DNA of 8,108 bases. It comes from Campylobacteraceae bacterium (lineage in GTDB: Bacteria; Campylobacterota; Campylobacteria; Campylobacterales; Sulfurovaceae). The stretch spans positions 1-8,108 of the forward strand of contig JALWZK010000056.1 in the NCBI GenBank assembly GCA_027002665.1, in the 5' to 3' direction. This document shows positions 1-6,151 of this stretch, in pieces. The notes below the pieces were generated by a model, which did no database searches, was not told the origin of the DNA, and was given only the letters and a program-made list of their open reading frames with translations. The translations under genes were made by a program, and so were the position numbers. Every line of letters begins with the position of its first letter. The first letter of the stretch is position 1.

Positions 1-118
1 ATGTAATCATCATAGTATGTGGTTTTTGTTTTTTTGATAAATTGGAAAATAGTTCTGCATTTTTTTTAAAATATTGATTTAAAAAAGCACTATAACCCTG
101 TTTTTGCGATTTTTCCAT
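1..118 (-). CDS. Unrecognised protein, N-terminal 39 codons (runs off the window)
   Basis: Read on the minus strand from an ATG at 118-116, this frame is open to the window edge. It encodes a Lys/Gln/Tyr-rich, soluble N-terminus that starts MEKSQKQGYSAFLNQYFKKN and continues through a stretch containing SKKTKTTYYDDY. There is no signal peptide or membrane segment. A perfect AGGAG Shine-Dalgarno lies at 130-126, seven bases before the ATG, and a TATAAT box lies at 176-171, so initiation signals support a real gene. I do not recognise the family. The late Ser/Thr-Lys-x-Tyr pattern loosely recalls the SAM-like core-binding region of tyrosine recombinases, but 39 residues are too few to claim that. 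The start codon and ribosome site lie within an 11-bp-stem hairpin (see separate entry), which could regulate translation. The gene diverges from dut. Confidence 0.6.
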   Translation of the reverse strand, partial: MEKSQKQGYSAFLNQYFKKNAELFSNLSKKQKPHTMMIT

Positions 119-141
119 TTTTAAACTCCTTTTAAAAATGG
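115..141 (-). promoter_or_regulatory. Start-codon hairpin with the Shine-Dalgarno as its loop
   Basis: On the minus strand the arms CCATTTTTAAA (141-131) and TTTAAAAATGG (125-115) are perfect 11-base complements, separated by the five bases AGGAG (130-126). The loop is exactly the Shine-Dalgarno, and the initiation ATG (118-116) pairs with the first arm. In mRNA this would sequester the start codon while presenting the ribosome site in the loop. As DNA it is a palindromic site overlapping a start codon, as an autorepressor operator might be. The stem has only two G-C pairs, at its base, so the RNA form would be of modest stability. Confidence 0.5.
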
Positions 142-170
142 TATTTTAGGATAATTAAACTTATTGGTTG

Positions 171-176
171 ATTATA
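171..176 (-). promoter_or_regulatory. Candidate -10 box for the partial minus-strand gene
   Basis: The minus strand reads TATAAT at 176-171, a perfect sigma-70 -10 hexamer. Transcription would start near 164 and give a leader of about 45 bases that carries the hairpin at 141-115. There is no convincing -35, which is usual for housekeeping promoters in Campylobacterota. TATAAT is easy to find by chance in DNA this AT-rich. Confidence 0.35.
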
Positions 177-278
177 TTAGTTATTTTTTAATTATTTTTA
201 TTCTTAATCTATTATTTGCTTTTTATTTTTTTTATCTTAAAAATAATTACTTATGTGTGAAACTAAGAAGTAAATATA

Positions 279-284
279 TATAAT
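279..284 (+). promoter_or_regulatory. Candidate -10 box for the dut-TRAP operon
   Basis: A perfect TATAAT lies 34 bases before the dut ATG, predicting a start near 291 and a leader of about 28 bases. No recognisable -35 is present. The ribosome site AAAAGG (307-312), six bases before the ATG, follows at a natural distance. The local AT-richness lowers certainty. Confidence 0.4.
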
Positions 285-318
285 TATACAATAACAAAAT
301 TAAAATAAAAGGTAACAT

Positions 319-1002
319 ATGAACAGAATTTTAGAGATGTTAAAACTACAGCAACAATTAAATGATGAGACAAATGGCTTAAATTGGGAAAATGGGATTA
401 CAAAAAATGGTAAAATAATAGATTGGAGAAGATGTATATATCTTGAAGCAGGAGAGCTTATAGAATCATATCCCTGGAAACATTGGAAAGATATTAATGC
501 TAAACCTGATTATGAGAATATCAAGATAGAACTTGTCGATATTTGGCACTTCATTATGAGTGAAACTCTGAGAGTATATAAAACTGAAAATTTAGGCTCA
601 ATAGAGGATATCGCATATATGATAGTAAACCTATCCCAATTTAATGAGTTTGAGAGTGATAATGTTATCATAGATGATTTAGATATTTATCGAGAGATGG
701 CTCTGGTCGAAGATATGATAAGGGTTTTATTTTGTCAAAATAGTATTAATGAGTTAATTAATTCATTTCTAATAACCTCATCAAGTTTAAACTTAAAATT
801 GTCAGAGTTATATAGATTATATATCGGAAAGAATATCTTAAATAGATTTCGTCAAGATAACGGATATAAATATGGAATATATATAAAAATATGGAATGGA
901 AAAGAGGATAATACTATTATGCAGAATATTTTAGATAAAAACAGTAATATAACACCAGATGAGTTGTATAATAAATTAAAAGAACTATATCCAAAAGGGT
1001 AA
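319..1002 (+). CDS. dut: Dimeric all-alpha dUTPase (MazG-like fold)
   Basis: The protein hydrolyses dUTP to dUMP and pyrophosphate, keeping uracil out of DNA and supplying dUMP for thymidylate synthesis in the cytoplasm. The 227 residues match the Campylobacter/Leishmania-type dimeric dUTPase, not the trimeric beta-fold form. Near the N-terminus are the MLKLQQQLNDETNGLNWENG segment (7-26) and WRRCIYLEAGELIES (36-50), with probable metal ligands E46 and E49. E71 and D74 in IELVDIWHF form the second acidic pair. The C-terminal nucleotide-binding segment is FRQDNGYKYG to KIWNGKEDN (177-198). The length is normal for the family. The ATG is supported by AAAAGG six bases upstream. The TRAP permease gene follows after three bases, and its ribosome site lies inside the end of dut, so the two are probably co-transcribed although functionally unrelated. 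Confidence 0.93.
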   Translation: MNRILEMLKLQQQLNDETNGLNWENGITKNGKIIDWRRCIYLEAGELIESYPWKHWKDINAKPDYENIKIELVDIWHFIMSETLRVYKTENLGSIEDIAYMIVNLSQFNEFESDNVIIDDLDIYREMALVEDMIRVLFCQNSINELINSFLITSSSLNLKLSELYRLYIGKNILNRFRQDNGYKYGIYIKIWNGKEDNTIMQNILDKNSNITPDELYNKLKELYPKG

Positions 1003-1005
1003 ATT

Positions 1006-2859
1006 ATGAGTTACTATATAGATACTTTAACCAAAAGGGCTGGATTTATAGCCTCTATTCTAACAATAGCATTAGCCCTATTAGTAAGTTATGATGCCTC
1101 TATGCGTTATCTATTCTCTTCAGGCTCTATAGCACTTCAAGAGGTAGAGTGGCACATATTTGATATTATATTTCTATTGGGACTATCTTATGCTCTAAAG
1201 CATGATAAACATGTCAGAGTTGATATATTCTTCATTAACTACTCAAAAGAGACAAAGGCTATAATAGAAATTTTATCTATGCTATTTCTACTTATTCCAT
1301 TCTCTCTATTTTTTCTACAAGGTAGTTTAGATATAACTATTCAGAGCTATTTACAACATGAAATATCGAGCGACCCGGGCGGTCTCAAATATAGATTTAT
1401 TATTAAAGGAGTGCTATTTTTATCATTTATACTCTTAACTCTTCAAGCAATATCAGAGATTATAAAAGCATACAGAAAAATAGAGAATAAAAAATTACTA
1501 TTTGGATTAATTGTAGGTGTAATAGTTGTTTTTACAACTATGCTACTTCATCTACCTTTTATTATTAATCCACTCTGGTTAATGTTTTTTCTAACTCTAT
1601 TCTTGCTTATGAGTGGGTTTCAAGTAGCTTTTGTATTTGCAGGGGTAGCACTTCTATTTGCACTTATAAGCGAAGAGTTGGGTTTAACTGTCTTAGATAT
1701 GTTGCCGTATAGAGTGTATGGAATTATGAAAAATGTTACACTTATGGCTGTTCCACTATTTATATTAATGGGGCTGATTTTAGAAAAATCTAAAATAGCA
1801 GAGGAGTTACTACTCTCTATGGGAAAACTATTTGGTGGTATTAGAGGTGGATTAGCAATATCAGTTGTTGTGGTTGGTGCTATTCTGGCAGCCAGCACAG
1901 GAATTGTGGGTGCATCTGTCGTAATGATGAGTCTAATCGCCCTACCCTTAATGTTAAAAAACAGCTATAAACCGGAACTTGCAACAGGCTCAATTGTAGC
2001 AAGTGGAACTCTCGGACAGATTATACCTCCATCAATTGTTCTTATTGTATTAGGCGACCAGATGCACTTAAGTGTAGGAGATTTATTTAAATCTGCCGTA
2101 GTCCCGGGCATTATACTTATAGTTTTCTATATACTCTATATCTTAATATATGCAAGATTAAATCCAAAAGTGGCACCTGCTATTGAGAGTGATGAAGAGT
2201 ATAGTGTAATGTTAAAAGATGCAATTAAGGTTATTATCCCTCCCCTACTCTTAATATTAGCAGTCTTAGGCTCTATATTTGCAGGAGTAGCAAGTCCGAC
2301 TGAATCGGCCTCTATTGGAGTAGTTGGAGCATTAATATTAACAGCTCTAAATAGACAACTATCATTTAATCTATTGAGATACGCCTCTGTAGAGACAGTT
2401 AAACTTACTGCTATGATATTTATGATACTAATTGGAGCTACCGCCTTCTCCCTTGTATTTAATGAGTTGGGTGGACAAGATATTGCATTAGAGTTTTTTA
2501 AAAATGATATGGGTAGTAAATGGAGCTTTATTATATTTGCTATGCTCATTATCTTCTTCTTAGGCTTTTTAATAGATTTTATAGAGATAGCTTTTGTAGT
2601 TGTGCCTATTTTAGTGCCTATTGTTCACTCATTTGGAATTGACCCAATATGGTTTGCTATATTAATAGCTCTAAATCTACAAGCCTCATTTTTAACACCA
2701 CCATTTGGATTTGCACTATTTTATCTAAAAGGGGCATCTGGAGATTTAGTAACAACAGCTCAGATATATAAAGGGGTTATTCCATTTATTGCACTTCAAA
2801 TATTAGCACTCATTACTATTCTGCTATTTCCAAACTTAATATATATTTTTGGAAAATAG
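1006..2859 (+). CDS. TRAP transporter permease, DctQ-DctM fusion
   Basis: This is an integral inner-membrane permease of the tripartite ATP-independent periplasmic (TRAP) family, which uses an ion gradient (normally Na+) to import organic acids or related solutes delivered by a periplasmic binding protein. Residues 1-160 form the small DctQ unit, with the characteristic EVEWHIFD (46-53), DKHVRVDIF (67-75) and DPGGLKYR (123-130). The rest, about 165-617, is the large DctM unit, with MAVPLFILMG (247-256), the AASTGIVGAS and ASGTLGQIIPPS segments and many hydrophobic helices. Fused QM proteins of about 600-650 residues are known, so the length is normal. The DPGGL signature resembles the mannitol/chloroaromatic subgroup, but that does not fix the substrate. 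No DctP binding-protein gene lies on either side, so the partner must be encoded elsewhere. A ribosome site (AAAAGGG) overlaps the end of dut. Substrate unknown. Confidence 0.9.
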   Translation: MSYYIDTLTKRAGFIASILTIALALLVSYDASMRYLFSSGSIALQEVEWHIFDIIFLLGLSYALKHDKHVRVDIFFINYSKETKAIIEILSMLFLLIPFSLFFLQGSLDITIQSYLQHEISSDPGGLKYRFIIKGVLFLSFILLTLQAISEIIKAYRKIENKKLLFGLIVGVIVVFTTMLLHLPFIINPLWLMFFLTLFLLMSGFQVAFVFAGVALLFALISEELGLTVLDMLPYRVYGIMKNVTLMAVPLFILMGLILEKSKIAEELLLSMGKLFGGIRGGLAISVVVVGAILAASTGIVGASVVMMSLIALPLMLKNSYKPELATGSIVASGTLGQIIPPSIVLIVLGDQMHLSVGDLFKSAVVPGIILIVFYILYILIYARLNPKVAPAIESDEEYSVMLKDAIKVIIPPLLLILAVLGSIFAGVASPTESASIGVVGALILTALNRQLSFNLLRYASVETVKLTAMIFMILIGATAFSLVFNELGGQDIALEFFKNDMGSKWSFIIFAMLIIFFLGFLIDFIEIAFVVVPILVPIVHSFGIDPIWFAILIALNLQASFLTPPFGFALFYLKGASGDLVTTAQIYKGVIPFIALQILALITILLFPNLIYIFGK

Positions 2860-2867
2860 AAATGAGG

Positions 2868-2896
2868 TTTAAATTTTATCTTGAATATGTTACAAT
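2868..2896 (+). promoter_or_regulatory. Candidate promoter for the FUN14-lpxB pair
   Basis: In the 73-base gap after the TRAP gene, TTTAAA (2868-2873) and TACAAT (2891-2896) are spaced by 17 bases, acceptable as -35 and -10 hexamers. Transcription would start near 2903, about 30 bases before the ATG at 2933. I see no intrinsic terminator hairpin for the upstream operon in this gap, so read-through from dut-TRAP is also possible. Confidence 0.4.
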
Positions 2897-2932
2897 AGTA
2901 AATAGTTAAAAATCAATATAAATGGATAAATT

Positions 2933-3295
2933 ATGAATGAAAATGCAGTAAATGGGAATCATCAAGCAGGGGAGGCTACCACAGCTCAAAGTTCACCATT
3001 CCCTTTTTTGGAGATGGGAACAAGTTTTGTAATCGGTCTGGCAATAGGATATTTTTTTAAAAAGTTTTTTAAAATTTTACTACTTCTTCTGGGATTGGGA
3101 ATTGTTGTTCTATTTGTATTGGAATCTAAAGGCTCAATACATCTTGATGATAAGATGATAGAGAGTGGAGTCTCTACAGGAATTAACTCATTTCAAGGAT
3201 TGGTAGCAATGGTAAAGGATAGATTAAGTCACATGAAATTAAGCTCGGGAGCCAGTGCTATTGCAGGTTTTTTTGCAGGTATTAAATTTGGTTAA
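2933..3295 (+). CDS. FUN14-family small membrane protein
   Basis: The 120-residue protein has a polar, Ala/Gln/Asn-rich N-terminus (1-28). It is followed by the glycine-patterned membrane segment GLAIGYFFKKFFK (35-47), a strongly hydrophobic helix LLLLLGLGIVVLFVL (49-63), an amphipathic middle with Lys and Asp, and a third, weakly hydrophobic Ala/Gly-rich segment ending AGFFAGIKFG (111-120). The G-x-x-x-G-Y-x-x-K-K pattern and the terminal GFxxGxKxG are the hallmarks of FUN14-domain proteins; eukaryotic FUNDC1 is a mitochondrial outer-membrane member. Bacterial function is not established. There is no cleavable signal, so inner-membrane insertion is likely. A GGA ribosome site precedes the ATG by about six bases. 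Its stop overlaps the lpxB start by one base (TAATG), implying coupled translation with lipid A synthesis. The family call is by pattern only. Confidence 0.75.
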   Translation: MNENAVNGNHQAGEATTAQSSPFPFLEMGTSFVIGLAIGYFFKKFFKILLLLLGLGIVVLFVLESKGSIHLDDKMIESGVSTGINSFQGLVAMVKDRLSHMKLSSGASAIAGFFAGIKFG

Positions 3296-4335
3296 TGAAA
3301 CTCTTAGTATCAGCACTTGAACCATCATCAAATCTACACTTAAAAGAGGTTTTAAAATATACAAAAGATATTGAGCTGATTGGTATTTTTGATAAATCTC
3401 TCGGCTCTCCCCTATATGATATTAATAGTATGGCAATAATGGGCATTGTCGATGCGATAAAAAGATTGAGATTTTTTTATAAAATAGCAGATGAGATGGT
3501 AAACTTAGCAAAAGAGGCTGACAAAATTTTACTTATGGACTCATCTGGATTTAATATCCCTCTATCTAAAAAACTTAAAAAAAAATATCCCCAAAAAGAG
3601 ATTATATACTATATACTACCACAGGTTTGGGCTAGTCGTCCAAAACGGGTTAAAAAATTGGAGTTATATTGCGATAGACTATTGGGCATACTCCCATTTG
3701 AAATTAGTTACTATAAATCTAAAGCAGAATATGTGGGACACCCTCTATTAGATGAGATAAAAGTTAAAAACCAAGCTAAGAGGGGGACTATAGCATTTAT
3801 GGCAGGTAGTAGAAAGAGTGAGATAGAGAAACTATTACCCATCTTTAAAGAGGTTAGAAAAAAACTCTCAGATAAAAGAGCTATATTAATTATCCCATCT
3901 ACCTTCTCAAAAGAGAAGATAAAATCTCTATATGGGGATATAAGTGAATTTGAGATTAGTCAAGATACCCAAACCTCTCTATCCGGAGCAGAGTTTGCAT
4001 TTATATGCTCAGGAACTGCTACCTTAGAATCTGCACTAATTGGAACTCCATTTACTCTCGTATATATTGCTAAGAAGATAGATTATGCTATTGGAAAAAA
4101 AATTTTAAAAATATCCCAAATTGGGTTAGCAAATATTATTTTAAGCCACTATGATAATTCAACTCTACATGGAGAGTTACTTCAAGATGAGGTAACTGTC
4201 GATAATCTATTGAATGAGTATTATAGTGTGGATAGAGAGAGATTTGCTATTAAAGCTAAAGAGTTAAGAGAGTATCTAAAATATGGAAGTAGCGGGAGAG
4301 TGGCTGAGATTATTACATCTAAACATAGTATGTAG
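3295..4335 (+). CDS. lpxB: Lipid-A-disaccharide synthase
   Basis: LpxB (glycosyltransferase family 19) is a peripheral inner-membrane enzyme that joins UDP-2,3-diacylglucosamine and lipid X to make the beta-1,6 disaccharide of lipid A. Diagnostic segments are SALEPSSNLHLKEV (6-19), MDSSGFNIPLSKKLK (81-95), YYILPQVWA (105-113), YVGHPLLDE (146-154), AGSRKSEIEKLLPIF (170-184), SGTATLESAL (239-248), GLANIILS (277-284) and LLQDEVT (295-301). At 346 residues it is slightly shorter than the E. coli enzyme (about 380) but close to other Campylobacterota. The usual VWAW tetrad reads VWAS here (111-114). The ATG overlaps the upstream TAA (TAATG) and has only a weak ribosome site (TTTGG), so re-initiation after the FUN14 gene is likely. 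The last 60 bases overlap the 3' end of cbiA on the other strand. Confidence 0.95.
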   Translation: MKLLVSALEPSSNLHLKEVLKYTKDIELIGIFDKSLGSPLYDINSMAIMGIVDAIKRLRFFYKIADEMVNLAKEADKILLMDSSGFNIPLSKKLKKKYPQKEIIYYILPQVWASRPKRVKKLELYCDRLLGILPFEISYYKSKAEYVGHPLLDEIKVKNQAKRGTIAFMAGSRKSEIEKLLPIFKEVRKKLSDKRAILIIPSTFSKEKIKSLYGDISEFEISQDTQTSLSGAEFAFICSGTATLESALIGTPFTLVYIAKKIDYAIGKKILKISQIGLANIILSHYDNSTLHGELLQDEVTVDNLLNEYYSVDRERFAIKAKELREYLKYGSSGRVAEIITSKHSM

Positions 4336-5544
4336 ATATGTTCCAAACACCCTACCCTCTCTCCAACTTCCAACTTCACCTTTTTGATTTTTCCTCTTAG
4401 ATAAAATATCAAATCCCTTTTTTAAAGTCGCTTTAGTTGGTTTAGTGTAGTGAAAAGCGTGTCCCTTTGTTCCATTTTCGCTATAGTAGTATCCCAGACG
4501 GTTAAATCTCTTCTCTAAGGTAAACTCAATATCTAAAATTCCACTCATCTCTTTACTATCAACTCTCTTAGATAGATATAGAAGTCCTGCACACTCTGCA
4601 TATATAGCTTTTTTCTCTTTTGCATGTCTAATTAGTGAGTTTTTAAATCTTTTAGAGTTTTTTATCTTCTGATATGCCTCTGCAGTCTCTACATATCCAC
4701 CACATATATATACTATGTCACAATCTCTGGGTATAACCTCATCTTGAATGGAATTTACAATAGTGACATCTCTAAATAGCTCTTTTAAAAAAGATAAATT
4801 ATCATAATATAGAAATGAGAAGTTCTCATCATTGACGATAGCTAATCTCTTATCTATCTTTTTAAATCTAAGAAATGGATACTCTTTAACTATAGATGGA
4901 TTATGAGTTAATAGGCTCAATCTATCTATATCAATATACTCTAATACCTCTCTACTAATGGTCTCTATCTCATTTAAATCTTTTAAATCCAATCCAAGAT
5001 GAGTGCTACTTAAGGTTGGAAGATTTTTTTTAATCCACCCTAAAACCATAATATGGGGAAAATCCTGCTCTATTCTATCCTTTATAAGTCTATAGTGGAT
5101 AGAGGAGGAGAGATTATTTATAATTACTGCTCTTATGGTATTATCTCTTCTATACTCCAATAACCCTTTTAATACGGCAGATATTGTAATATATGTTCCT
5201 GCACCATTAAGTATTAGAATAGTTGGAATATTGAGAAGTTTAGATACTCCATAAGTGCTACAACCTCTATCCTCTCCATCATAAAATCCCATAACTCCCT
5301 CTAATATAGATACCTCTCTCTTAGCATAATGGTTATAAATCCATTTCACCTGCTCCTCTGTCATAATAAAGGTATCTAAATTAATTGATGGACTACCTGA
5401 TACAACTTTATGAAACTGTGGGTCTATAAAGTCTGGTCCAATTTTAAATGGGGAGACAGATTTTCTGAAATGCCATAGTAGAGCAGTTGTAAGTATAGTC
5501 TTACCCTCATTAGATGAGGTTGCAGATATACAAAAAGCTTTTAT
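4276..5544 (-). CDS. cbiA: Cobyrinate a,c-diamide synthase, apparent ATA start
   Basis: CbiA/CobB amidates the a and c carboxylates of (hydrogeno)cobyrinic acid using ATP and glutamine, a mid-pathway step of cobalamin synthesis. The first ATG (5364-5362) is too late: the frame upstream encodes the essential ATP-binding N-terminus. Counting from the ATA at 5544-5542 the protein has 422 residues, within the family range. It opens with (M)KAFCISATSSNEGKT (P-loop Lys15/Thr16), then PFKIGPDFIDPQFH (32-45), INLDTF (54-59) and ILEGVMGFYDG (80-90). The C-terminal glutamine amidotransferase domain has VYICGGYVE (278-286), nucleophile Cys318 in YAECAGLLYL, GHAFHY (361-366) and His405 in GTYLHTMFR. No ATG, GTG or TTG is in frame between the stop TAA (5550-5548) and the P-loop. 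AGGGG lies seven bases before the ATA. It follows the lipoprotein gene by 12 bases. No other cobalamin gene is in view. Confidence 0.9.
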   Translation of the reverse strand: MKAFCISATSSNEGKTILTTALLWHFRKSVSPFKIGPDFIDPQFHKVVSGSPSINLDTFIMTEEQVKWIYNHYAKREVSILEGVMGFYDGEDRGCSTYGVSKLLNIPTILILNGAGTYITISAVLKGLLEYRRDNTIRAVIINNLSSSIHYRLIKDRIEQDFPHIMVLGWIKKNLPTLSSTHLGLDLKDLNEIETISREVLEYIDIDRLSLLTHNPSIVKEYPFLRFKKIDKRLAIVNDENFSFLYYDNLSFLKELFRDVTIVNSIQDEVIPRDCDIVYICGGYVETAEAYQKIKNSKRFKNSLIRHAKEKKAIYAECAGLLYLSKRVDSKEMSGILDIEFTLEKRFNRLGYYYSENGTKGHAFHYTKPTKATLKKGFDILSKRKNQKGEVGSWREGRVFGTYLHTMFRCNNLSHSPATSIF

Positions 5545-5551
5545 TTTTTAA

Positions 5552-5556
5552 CCCCT
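5552..5556 (-). promoter_or_regulatory. Ribosome site that decides the cbiA start
   Basis: Reading the minus strand, AGGGG (5556-5552) follows immediately after the lipoprotein stop TAG (5559-5557) and sits seven bases before the ATA at 5544-5542. That is optimal Shine-Dalgarno spacing for the ATA, and for no ATG, GTG or TTG in any nearby frame. This is the main positional evidence that translation of cbiA begins at ATA. Confidence 0.6.
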
Positions 5557-6066
5557 CTATCTTTTTCTAAATATTAGAACATCTTTACCAAATCTATCAC
5601 TCTCAAAAACCAACTTTAACTTTTTAGTGTGCATAGTTGGAAATTTTACCTTGTAGTATGTGCTCCAATTATCCACCATTGGCATCTCATATTTTAATGG
5701 GTCATCTTTGTCTAACTTTATAACCTCTATAGGCTTCTTCCCATTTAGAGTTAAGGAGTAACCCTTCTCATCAAATCTATTAGTTTTACTATTGGTAATA
5801 AAGACACCTACAAAAAAATATTCTCCATCTGATACATCAATAGAGAAATTTTTATGACCATTTTTTTTAAAAACTGGATTAAGATATGTAGCTGTAAGTA
5901 GTGCCTTTGTCTCAAATGAGGCAATAAGTTGTCCCTTTTGTGTATTTATTAGACTTGTATGGTATATCTCATCTTTTTTAAATAGTTGAGAAATATCTGA
6001 CATATTTTTTCTCCCACAAGCAGTTAATATTAAAAGTATAGATAGTAGTAATATCCTTTTATACAT
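5557..6066 (-). CDS. Putative lipoprotein, unknown function
   Basis: The 169-residue protein starts MYKRILLLSILLILTACGRK, a lipoprotein signal peptide: basic n-region (Lys3, Arg4), a Leu/Ile core and the lipobox LTAC with acylated Cys17. The mature part is about 150 residues and beta-rich, with segments such as GEYFFVGVFITN and KLKLVFESDRFGKDVLIF, suggesting a compact periplasm-facing domain. I do not recognise a catalytic motif. A longer frame starts with TTG at 6075, but AAGG (6080-6077) would be only one base before it, whereas it lies ten bases before the ATG at 6066, so I chose the ATG. The gene diverges from mobB, an arrangement I recall for a C. jejuni lipoprotein gene (Cj0842). cbiA follows after 12 bases and probably shares its transcript. 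Confidence 0.8.
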   Translation of the reverse strand: MYKRILLLSILLILTACGRKNMSDISQLFKKDEIYHTSLINTQKGQLIASFETKALLTATYLNPVFKKNGHKNFSIDVSDGEYFFVGVFITNSKTNRFDEKGYSLTLNGKKPIEVIKLDKDDPLKYEMPMVDNWSTYYKVKFPTMHTKKLKLVFESDRFGKDVLIFRKR

Positions 6067-6151
6067 TTTTTTCAAACCTTATTTTAAGAATTAAAACATT
6101 TTAACACATTTTTGATAAACATTGATGTATAATTTACTCAAAAGGAAAAAT
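6067..6151. promoter_or_regulatory. Divergent promoter region, lipoprotein-cbiA / mobB operon
   Basis: This 85-base AT-rich gap must drive both directions. For the plus strand, TATAAT at 6128-6133 is a perfect -10 box; transcription would begin near 6140, leaving a very short leader that starts almost at the ribosome site AAAGGA (6141-6146). For the minus strand, TAAAAT (6103-6098) is a weaker -10 candidate. No clear -35 is seen for either, as is common in this phylum. Confidence 0.45.

Larger units (their letters stand above)
119..318. other. AT-rich divergent intergenic control region
   Basis: These 200 bases separate the minus-strand partial gene from dut. By hand count only 29 of 200 bases are G or C, far below the flanking genes, with many T-tracts. 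I see no open frame with a ribosome site and no RNA gene. The region holds the two divergent promoter candidates listed separately, and its left end forms part of the start-codon hairpin. A 12-base inverted repeat (189-200 with 238-249) consists only of A and T and is at chance level in such DNA. Confidence 0.7.

Noticed and set aside
189..249. 12-base inverted repeat (189-200 with 238-249)
   Set aside because: The arms are only A and T in a stretch of about 15% G+C, where matches of this length are expected by chance, and the 37-base loop makes a stable stem unlikely.
1620..2549. Two long open frames on the minus strand inside the TRAP permease gene
   Set aside because: They are antisense shadows of a low-GC membrane-protein gene: no ribosome sites, Ser/Ile/Asn-biased composition, and the plus-strand frame has clear family motifs throughout.
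2860..2932. Possible intrinsic terminator after the TRAP gene
   Set aside because: No G+C-containing hairpin followed by a T-run is visible. The gap only supports a promoter and ribosome site.
4221..4412. Open frame of 63 codons at the lpxB/cbiA junction, minus strand
   Set aside because: It lies in a different frame of cbiA and has no motifs. The cbiA frame continues through this region with the family's GTYLHTMFR signature.
5548..5559. Lipoprotein and cbiA as one gene split by a stop or read through
   Set aside because: They share a reading frame, but two in-frame stops (TAG at 5559-5557 and TAA at 5550-5548) separate them. Both halves look like complete proteins with their own initiation features.
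6067..6075. TTG start for the lipoprotein, adding three residues
   Set aside because: The AAGG ribosome site would be only one base away. The ATG at 6066 has workable spacing and gives an ordinary lipoprotein signal peptide.
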